64,000 bases of DNA from Maylandia zebra (lineage: Eukaryota; Chordata; Actinopteri; Cichliformes; Cichlidae): NCBI RefSeq assembly GCF_041146795.1, contig NC_135172.1:37185623-37249622 (forward strand), read 5' to 3'. A program made the translations under genes and the position numbers. Below the pieces are notes generated by a model that worked only from the letters and a program-made list of their open reading frames with translations, had not been told where the DNA came from and searched no databases. This document shows, piece after piece, positions 42,370 through 64,000 of the stretch (position 1 is its first letter; every line of letters begins with the position of its first letter).

Positions 42370-42663
42370 TGGGGAACAGAGCTTTCAGTCGCTCTGCTCC
42401 TCGGCTCTGGAACTCTCTTCCTCCTGCACTAAGAAATATTGACTCCCTCTCCGTATTTAAGACACAGCTCAAAACACATCTGTTTAAACTGGCTTATTCG
42501 CTTTAATGCTGATTTTATCTGTTGTCACGCTCTGTTTTGTAATTTTAACTTATTTTATGTATTTTATGACTATTGTTCCTATTATTAAAAGTTTTTTTTT
42601 GGAAGGTGACCTTGGGTTTCTGAAAGGCGCCCTCAAATAAAATGTATTATTATTATTATTATT
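42370..42663 (+). mobile_element. 5'-truncated L2/CR1-like LINE, 3' end
   Basis: The plus-strand frame encodes AFSRSAPRLWNSLPPALRNI and then LKTHLFKLAYSL before a stop. This is the typical C-terminus of fish LINE reverse-transcriptase ORFs. A short AT-rich 3' UTR follows, ending in GAAAGGCGCC...AATAAAATGT and an ATT trinucleotide tail (42645-42663). Confidence 0.75.
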
Positions 42664-43116
42664 AATCTGTTTATTCTGAACTAAACTGCAGAGTACTTTC
42701 ATTCAACCTTTAAATACTTAAGTTAGTATACCTTAGTCACTAACAGTTTGTTTAACAATGTGAACAAAAATAACAGATATGATATATATCTAATATAACA
42801 TACACACCCAATACCTGATTAATAATTAGGAAATTACATGTAAGCTTTAAATTTCCAGTTTATCAAATGCCAATGGGCAGACATTACCTTTAACTATAAC
42901 TGCTTTTCTTCCTCTCCGACCCTGTCTTTCTTATATCTTTCCCCTTCTCTGAGTGACCTTATCTCTCATTCTGGGAAATACAACAGCTGTACATTTAGAA
43001 AGCAGACACAGTGTGTGACAAACTCCATAAAAAGTTTGTGTGATATTTGCTGATGTTTGTTGAGCCGTAGAAAACACAGACATTTGTGTTAAAATGTAGG
43101 AAGTAAAAGTAATAAC

Positions 43117-44815
43117 CATCCATCCATCCATCCATCCATCCATCCATCCATCCTCATCCGCTTTGTCCGGGGCCGGGTCGCGGGGGCAGCAGCCTAAGCA
43201 AAGAGGCCCAGACCTCCCTCTCCCCAGCCACCTCCTCCAGCTTATCCGGGGGAACACCAAGGCGTTCCCAGGCCAGCCGAGAGATATAATCTCTCCAGCG
43301 TGTCCTGGGTCTGCCCTGGGGCCTCCTCCCGGTGGGACATGCCTGGAACACCTCACCCAGGAGGCGCCCAGGGGCATCCTTGTCAGATGCCCGAACCACC
43401 TCAGCTGGCTCCTTTCGATGTGGAGCAGCAGCTGCTCTACTCTGAGCCCCTCCCGGATGGCCGAACTTCTCACCCTATCTCTAAGGGAGAGGCCAGCCAC
43501 CCTTCGGAGGAAGCTCATTTCTGCCGCTTGTATCCGCGATCTCGTTCTTTCGGTCACTACCCACAGCTCGTGGCCATAGGTGAGGGTAGGGACGTAGATC
43601 GACCGGTAAATTGAGAGCTTCGCTTTTACACTCAGCTCCCTCTTCACCACGACAGACCGGTGCAGCGTCCGCATTACTGCAGCTGCAGCCCCAATCCGTC
43701 TGTCGATCTCCGGCTCCCTTCTCCCATCACTCGCGAACAAGACCCCAAGATACTTGAACTCCTCCACTTGGGGCAGGAACTCATCCCCGACCCGGAGTGG
43801 GCACTCCACCCTTTTCCGGCTGAGAACCATGGCCTCAGATTTGGAGGTGCTGATCCTCATTCCCGCTGCTTCACACTCGGCTGCGAACCGTTCCAGTGCG
43901 AGCTGGAGGCCCTCACCCGATGAAGCCAACAGAACCACATCATCTGCAAAAATCAGAGATGAGATTCTGAGGCCACCAAAGCGAAAGCCCTCCGCCACTT
44001 GGCTGCGCCTAGAAATCCTGTCCATAAAAATTATGAACAGAACCGGAGACAAAGGGCAGCCCTGGCGGAGCCCATCACCCACCGGGAACGAGTCCGACTT
44101 ATTGCCGGCAATGCGAACCAAGCTCTTGCAACGGTTGTATAGGGATCGAATGGCCCGTAGCAATGGGCCAGACACCCCACATTCCCGCAACACCTCCCAC
44201 AGGACACCCCGAGGGACACGGTCGAATGCCTTCTCCAAGTCCACAAAACACATGTAGACTGGTTGGGCAAACTCCCATGCACCCTCAAGTATCCTGGAGA
44301 GGATAAAGAGCTGGTCCAGTGTTCCGCGACCAGGACGAAAACCGCATTGTTCCTCCTGTATCCGAGGTTCGACTAACGGACGAACTCTCCTTTCCAGCAC
44401 CCTGGCATAGACTTTCCCAGGGAGGCTGAGGAGTGTGATCCCCCTGTAGTTGGAACACACCCTCCGGTCCCCTTTCTTAAAGATGGGGACCACCACCCCG
44501 GTCTGCCAGTCCACAGGTACTGCCCCTGATCTCCACGCAACATTGCAGAGGCGTGTCAACCAGGACAGCCCTACAACGTCCAGAGCCTTCAGGAACTCGG
44601 GGCGGACCTCATCAACACCAGGGGCTCTGCCACCAAGGAGTTGTTTAACTGCCTCAGTGACCTCGCCCCCGGAAATTGGCAGGTCATTCCCCTCATCCCC
44701 AGACTCTGCTTCCTCCTCGGAAGACGTGTCAGTGGGATTAAGGAGGTCCTCGAAGTATTCCTTCCACCGCCTGACAATTTTCTCAGTCGACGTCAGCAGC
44801 GCTCCGCTTTCTGAC
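43117..44815 (-). mobile_element. 5'-truncated LINE with reverse transcriptase, intact target duplication
   Basis: A 1.7-kb fragment flanked by identical 10-bp duplications AAGTAATAAC (43107-43116 and 44816-44825). The minus strand encodes an uninterrupted reverse transcriptase of more than 450 residues: YRGITLLSLPGKVYARVLERR, GFRPGRGTLDQL, FVDLEKAFDRVPR, LRQGCPLSPVLF and the catalytic FADD box, then a C-terminal domain. Near 43370-43400 the frame shifts; the usual ending (CPTGRRPQGRPRTRWRDYIS, then WASLLRLLPPRPGPG) continues in another frame. The endonuclease half is missing through 5' truncation. The 3' end is a (GGAT)n tail, typical of Rex3/RTE-like fish LINEs, though the clade needs a tree. 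Confidence 0.9.
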
Positions 44816-46314
44816 AAGTAATAACTTGTCAGAAAAATAAATACTCAAGTAAAGTCAGATACCTGTAAAAGTACAGTAACAAAGTATTTAATTGTAATTT
44901 TTCTGAGCAAACATGTCTTGAGAAATGTCAAAGGAGAATGTTCAGGCTTCTTTGAGATGATAGGATGGCAAGCATGGCTCCATCCTGCCTTGGTGGTTTA
45001 ATGATGTAGGCAATAGTTTCTTGGCCCCTAATACCAACAGAGCAGTGTTTAAACACAGTGTTTAAGCACTACCTACAACCTATTTAATGTTTAAGCCACA
45101 TCTAATACAGCTTGCCCTCAAAAGAGTTCAATTTAGCCCACAGGATGGGTTTGCACATTGCAAAAGTTGCAAAGAAGCCACATGTGCATTTTATGCTTTC
45201 ACTGTATTTTTCCATAGAGAGCTTTGTGTTGCAGGTGCAATTTAATCCAAGCCCTATGTCTGACTCGTCAGTTTTACAGCTTTCTCATTAATAAACATCA
45301 CAGCCATGGCCAGTTATCCTACACCAACGTCCAATGAACTTGCTGACAGGTTTCTCTGATTTAATACAGTAATGTGTCTTTGTAATTAAATTGGCTGAAT
45401 GTGGAAAAACTGAGAAGATTCAACCTGCACTTGTTTTCTCAAACCTCAGACTGACCTTAATTATTTATTTTAAATAGAATGTTAATTGAAGGTGAATATC
45501 TTAAGCACATAGTAAAACTTATTTACACCACACAATAATTTAAAGGGGGGGTTGGGGTTGAGGGGGAAACTGGTTTGTGCTATTTAAGCTACCTTGACAT
45601 TCAGATCTTTGCACTGTCTGTATACAGAAATTTTTTGTCCTATATGCTTAAAAATCAAGTCACTAGTAGACATAGACTAAAGACTATATTTCTAAGTGTC
45701 ATAATCTTATAATATTAATAATTTGGTTGCTTCCATCTTTTCTCAACTTTATTGCCATGTTTGTGTCTACACACTCACTAAATTCCTTGCATGCATGAAC
45801 ACACCAGGCCAGTAAAGACAGCGGGAAAAAAAGATCCACTAGTTCCGCCATTTATTCTATAAACCATTCGCTTAAGTTTTCTTGACTTGGAAAAAAAAAA
45901 CACGTCAGGATTAGCTCTCTGTGGTCCAAAACAGGACCAAGATGCAAATTCTTTTTTAACTGTAATCCCCATCTACATGCAGTGGATATGTGCGTAACCT
46001 CTAACATACAGTGAGAAAAGCCTGGTTTGACCACTTCTCCAAAACTGCAAATGGCCCTAATCTAATGAATCTCTCACCATGAACAGGTAATACAGGTAAA
46101 ACAGGAAATACAACTTTATTAAATTCATTCACTTATTTTTATGACTGTCAGTCTTGCAAACGTTGAGTTTTCAGATGTTTTGAGACTGTGTAGAACTTTG
46201 ATTCAAAATCATCACCTCATCTTCATACAGTCGTTAATGCCAACTGCACCATCTGGCATTGTCAGTGTGGCTTGCATTAAAATGAAATGGGTGGGAAAAA
46301 ATGAAAATGAATTG

Positions 46315-46590
46315 TTGGCACGGTGGTTAGCACTGTTGGCTCACAGCAAGAAGCTTCTGAGTTCAATTCTACCATCAGGCCAGGGTCTTCCTGTATGGAT
46401 TTTGCATGTTTGCGCGGGTTCTCCCTGGGTACTCTGGCTTCCTCCCAGAGACATGCAGTTAGTGGGAATAGGTTAACTGGAAATTTTAAATTGTCCATAG
46501 GTGCGAATGGTTGTCCTCTTCTAAGTGTCAGCCCTGCAACAGACTGGTGACCTGTCCAGGGTGTACCCTGCCTCTCGCTCTAAGATACCT
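46315..46590 (+). repeat. SINE/LINE-type interspersed repeat, diverged
   Basis: Ordered blocks GGCACGGTGGTTAGCACTGT, GAGTTCAATTCTACC, GTATGGATTTTGCATGTTTG, GACATGCAGTTAG and GACCTGTCCAGGGTGTACCC identify a very common fish repeat with a tRNA-like head. A second fragment of its head is at about 47175-47225. Confidence 0.65.
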
Positions 46591-49429
46591 TGCATAGGCA
46601 GTAATTCATTAGTTTAAACTGAATTTTACAATATTTTACTCTAAATTGTGGTGGAGTATAAAACAAGGAATAAAAGAAATTATTCTAAAAAAGTACAAGT
46701 TCTTTATATATACTGTTACAATGGTGGATATTCATTTCACATTTTAAGTTTCAATTAATGAGGTTACTGTCTGTATAATCCCTCTGAGCAAAGGGCTCAG
46801 ACTCCAGGCTGCTCTGAATGTCCCGTGTCAGCAAAAGAATCATGCTGTTGGATCTTAATGATGTTAGTGAGGGCATAAATAATTAATCTCAGACTGTGAG
46901 CACAGTAGCCACACCCACCTGCTGTTCAAAACTTTCTAAGGTTGGTTAGACGCAGCCAAGCAGAAGAAAGTTGCCTTAAGGGAAGATTTGACCTATTTTT
47001 ACATTTGCAGTCAAAATACCCTATATGACACCTGCTGAACTTTGAAGGATATTGTGGGAATCTCAAAGCAGTGAAACAGTAAAGTGGGAGTATGTAGTGC
47101 ACATTAAGAACAGAGGTCTACAGAGGTGAAAAGGTGCCTTGCTAGAGGGGGCGTTTACATAGATCTGTAATAGGGAGACATGGTGTTGCAGTGGTTAGTA
47201 GTCTCACCTCAGAGCAAGAAGATTCTGCCATGAATTAACAAATTTGTTTACTAGAACATTTTTGTGTTTGGTTAATTAATGTTGACTTAATATTGATAAT
47301 TATAGATGGCATTTTCTTTTGATACAGCAGTGATCACAGTGCTTAATGGTTGTAATATTTATAAATATTTATAAATTATATACTAACTTTATTTAAATAT
47401 ATTTAAATGAGTATGGCTGTTAAATTGAACGGAATTACCTAGAATTGAAGGCTGCTTTCACAACCTTTTTGTTTTGTTTTGTTTTTTTGTAACTAGTCTT
47501 TTCTGGCAACGTTTGCAATCACAGTTATGATCTGTGGTAAATAAGTTTTCTTTTCCAAGGCAAGTAAAGACAAAAGTTCAGACTTTTTCTCAGAATTCTG
47601 AAAAACAATGATTGTGCATACAAAGAGGAGGTACTGAGGCACACAGAAACGCTCTGCAGAGAGTCATAAAAGCTCACAAAACATCACAATCCAACAGCTA
47701 CCTACCCTGGAAGACATCCTTACCTCTCATTACCTGGACAGTTACCTGGAAAGTTTATCTCATCCCACCCATTATCTGTTTGAATCGTTAACCTCAAGAA
47801 AACATCACAATCTGTTAAAACAAGCAGCACACAATTAATCTGTGAGATTGTCACACGATTTTGTAACATTTTCAAACAAGATCTAGAGCGTGATTAAAGT
47901 GGTGGGTGGGTTCTTTTACATTGTGAATAAAGCCAGTTGAGTCTAATAATAGATTATATGACCTGATGAGCTTTAGTAGTTACATGGATGTTAAAATCAC
48001 AAACAATGATTATTTTATCTGAGCTGAGCACTAAACCAGATTCAAAAGTCTGAGTAAGGCCCCGGTGGGCAATAGATAACAACAAATAAAACTGTTTTTT
48101 GAGTTTTCCAGCTAGTGTGACCAAGGCTAAACCTCAGGTTTTCAAATGAATTAAAACTCTTTGTCTATGGTTGATTAACAATCCGAGTAACCAGGTTTCT
48201 GTTACAACATGGTGATTATGTTAATTTAAATGACTTAAAATTAGCCAAATTACTTATTTTAAATACTTTACATACAATAAATAAGTAAATATGCAAAAGC
48301 TGCATGTCAGACTCACACATGATACGTTTATCTGTCTAAATAAAAGCTTATTTTTCTCAAAATACTACTTAAACTGTAACGATGCAACTCTGTATGACGT
48401 AATGCATGTTTTGTATTTCTGTGTTATCACCACAAGGTGGAGGCATTGAATCTATGCGCACCACCCGAGCCACTGTTTGTCAAGTATGATTTGTGTTGGT
48501 CTGGACGAGGAAGCTGGCAGTTATTGTTTATGCAACACAACATACATCCTTAACAAATACATTTATTCTGACATTTACTTTCGGTCTTACTGCTTTCACA
48601 CCGCGTATCCAGTCCAGGCAGAACACGTTTGATCGATTCTGTATCTTGAACAAAAGCCTAACAAAAGCCTGTGAGAATCAGTGACCTTTGAGCTCTTTGA
48701 TTCTCCACAGCCTACCCCTGGGCGCTCTTGCATGACCCTCGTAGCAAAACATAAACCGAAAGAGATTTCTTTGTGTTGTTGTAGTAGTTGCTCATTCTCA
48801 TGCACAGAAGCAAAACCAGTCACAAAACTCCAAACATTTTTAAACAAAAGTTGATAAAGTGTTACCTCTTCGACATTATCTCAGGAGGCGGAGTGCTTTT
48901 TGCATACCCCCACCCCCTAAGGGTTTACTAGATCAATGAGTCAGATTACAGTCCCAGTTGGTTTCTGGGACATGATAGGCGGAAAACCAACTTGTTATCG
49001 CTGTACGTCAGGCTTCGACTTGCAGCAGCTTAAACCCCGACACCATTGTTCACACAACTTTAGGCCTCTGTGACATCCGTGTTTCCTGAGCAAGCGGCTC
49101 ATGCAACAGCTGAGCAGGAAATTCTGGCGAGGGAAACTTTACCAATTAACACAGTCATTCATGTTTAGAAAGGCTTTTTGGATTCATTTAAAAAAATGGG
49201 GATGGGGGGGTCTCCTTTCCTAGATCTTTCCAGTAAGCTCTCAATGTATCACGTTATGTTTTTCTTCCCGGGAGAAACTTGGAAAAAACCTCACACATAA
49301 ACACGTTTTAATCCCAAATAAATGACATAACCATAGGCAGTTTCAGGAGGTTAAGTCTTGGACATGCATGCATGTATACATGAATGCACTTGTGTGTGGA
49401 TCTGTGTGTAGTTGTGCCGCTTGTAAATT

Positions 49430-49787
49430 GATCCCTCCTGCTCTTGCTGGTTCGTTGTGCAGAGAAGGGGCGAGGAGGAGGAGGAGGAAGAAAAGGAGGA
49501 GGAGGGAGCTGAAACAGGAAGGAAAGCAGGCGGAGAGGGACGGGAGGGAGGCTGTGAATGCTAACAAGCCCCGTCGTAACCGTATAGCTGTGTAGGTAGG
49601 GTTTGATAACACATCTTGCAATGGAGAGGAACGACGACCACTATTAAAACTCCTACTATGCGCCAGCGCAGAGTCCGCCTTGCGCGCGTGCAGCAGCCTC
49701 ACCGTCGTCGGCACGTTTGATCAGAAAAACCGTCTTTTTTCCTCTGAGTGAAATGTATCGCGACTGCTCGGGATTCACATTCTGACA
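49430..49787 (+). promoter_or_regulatory. GRK promoter / 5' UTR, CpG-rich, with uORF
   Basis: A GGA-rich block (49470-49550) is followed by CpG-dense sequence (TTGCGCGCGTGCAG near 49680). A short upstream frame at 49753-49785 (ten codons, then TGA) ends two bases before the main ATG at 49788. The main start has A at -3 and G at +4. The TSS is not visible, so inclusion of the uORF in the mRNA is inferred. Confidence 0.5.
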
Positions 49788-62874
<13,087 letters not shown>

Positions 62875-63231
62875 TGAGGAAGTTCAGATTGGACTTCCTT
62901 CCTGTTTCTACCCGTCTCCACCCGTAGTTACAAGCAAGGGACAGGAAACCCTGTGTGTGTGTTTGTGTGCGTGTGACTGAGACAGGGAATCTGTTTGTAC
63001 TGCTGTTTCTGAATCTCAAGCTCTCCTTTAACATTTCTGCTGTGCTTGTTCACACATCAAATGAAAGCATGCTCACCCCAGCTTCCTTCCTTTTCTCAAC
63101 CTCCAGGTCTAACTTGAAAGTACTGGCAGGATTTTCTCTTTGTGGCCCCCGACAAGAGTTCTACTCTTGGGCTTCATTATCTTCTCACCTCCCCAGCCCC
63201 CACCCACCATGGTTCCCTGAATGCCACAGCA

Positions 63232-63234
<3 letters not shown>

Positions 63235-63308
<74 letters not shown>
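63235..63308. repeat. (GT)37 microsatellite
   Basis: Uninterrupted 74-bp GT tract, 440 bp downstream of GRK exon 2. Confidence 0.97.
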
Positions 63309-63309
<1 letters not shown>

Positions 63310-63878
63310 TGTGTAATAGTGCGTCACAGCTATCTTTGCCAGAGATTGCAGTGCTACCCTCCCCCACATACTCGCATACCCTCCCTCTTTTCTATCTCCA
63401 TGCCTTTCCCTCCCACTATCTGCAGCTCTTTCCCTCTCTCTCACTCTTTCAGCCACTTCAGAGAAACATAAGAGTGGCAGAACAGGAGAGTTACAGAGAG
63501 CACGAGTGGAAAACAGAAACACAGAGGGAAAGAGAGGCTTTTTACAACGAGAGAAAAGATCTTTCGAGGACAGGAGAGGATAGGAAGAAGGCAGAGTCAA
63601 AGATGTAGATGCACATATTCGCGGAGGACATGTCTCATACTCGGTGTTGATTGCACTCGTCGTCGTGTTGATTTCAGATCGCAAGTCTTCATTCATAGAA
63701 CTAATTATCCAAATCTTGAAAAAAATCGATCTCCATCTCTGGTCCAGTTGTGTGCATTCTCACCTTTTTGTTCCTATCCCAGGTGATTTCCATGTCCGCC
63801 TTAATAATAATAATAACTGTAAGTGGCTGTACAGTTTCTGGAACCAAGTTCAAGTTCAAATTTTATTCGCCACATGCA

Positions 63879-63952
63879 GTGGCAGGTTGCCACTACAGGC
63901 CTTCAGTTTCATACAGGAGAAACTGAAGGGCTGTCTGTGGCAACCTGTCCAC
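63879..63952. repeat. Long imperfect hairpin
   Basis: Arms 63879-63910 and 63919-63952 pair over about 30 bp with a few mismatches around an 8-base loop (CAGGTTGCCAC against GTGGCAACCTG; CCTTCAGTTTC against GAAACTGAAGG). The preceding CAAGTTCAAATTTTATT resembles a repeat tail, so a small foldback element is the simplest reading. Confidence 0.6.
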
Positions 63953-64000
63953 AATCAGGTGAACTTTCATATTCACAGTCATGGTTGTGTCTAGGAGTTG

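Larger units (their letters stand above)
41869..49420. other. tom1-GRK intergenic region
   Basis: Apart from two truncated LINEs (42370-42663 and 43117-44815), a diverged SINE/LINE tail (46315-46590) and a short related remnant near 47180, no gene or family is recognised. The two flanking genes are transcribed divergently away from it. A short AT repeat lies at 42000-42014. Confidence 0.55.

Noticed and set aside
43163-44821. Several plus-strand open frames of 87-167 codons
   Set aside because: They are antisense shadows of the LINE reverse transcriptase; the minus strand carries all family motifs.
48430-48446. Second CTCF-like site
   Set aside because: CCACAAGGTGGAGGCA matches the core at only about 10 of 14 positions.

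Overview
The window is vertebrate nuclear DNA, most likely from a percomorph teleost. It has widely spaced multi-exon genes with GT-AG introns, long CA/GT microsatellites, and many decayed transposons of types common in spiny-rayed fish (Tc1-like, hAT-type MITEs, 5'-truncated LINEs, a tRNA-derived SINE). The repeat style resembles cichlid genomes, but the species cannot be fixed from the sequence. Nothing bacterial or viral was recognised, and there is no CRISPR array or functional rRNA/tRNA gene that I can support.

Layout. 1-14978 is gene-poor: no exon recognised, several repeats, including a 1.08-kb hAT-type element with an intact 8-bp target duplication. 14979-21491 (minus) is a complete nine-coding-exon bestrophin, best matched to BEST2 (627 aa). 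23967-27636 (minus) is the complete seven-exon GET3/ASNA1 tail-anchored-protein targeting ATPase (341 aa). 28408-29259 (minus) is a single-exon noggin-family secreted protein (283 aa) that lacks the usual basic stretch and carries an insertion between conserved cysteines. 30111-41732 (minus) is a complete 15-exon TOM1-type VHS/GAT endosomal adaptor (490 aa). 41733-49787 is intergenic and holds two truncated LINEs, one with a perfect 10-bp target duplication. 49788-64000 (plus) is the beginning of a GRK4/5/6-subfamily receptor kinase, closest to GRK5: coding exons 1 and 2, separated by a 12.9-kb intron, with the rest beyond the window. Splice junctions for all five genes were worked out by hand and keep frame.

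The genes do not form an operon-like pathway. BEST2 and ASNA1 are also close neighbours on human chromosome 19p13, so that pair looks like conserved synteny. GET3, TOM1 and GRK5 are membrane-trafficking or signalling housekeepers, and noggin and bestrophin are tissue-restricted.

I found no convincing undescribed system. The observations most worth following are: a splice donor in tom1 formed by a (GT)23 microsatellite; three CACGTG (CLEAR-like) motifs around the tom1 start; a 10-codon uORF ending two bases before the GRK start codon; complementary CA/GT tracts flanking GRK exon 2; the divergent noggin; two hAT MITEs stacked on one target site inside a Tc1 relic; and a foldback element carrying telomere-like hexamers.
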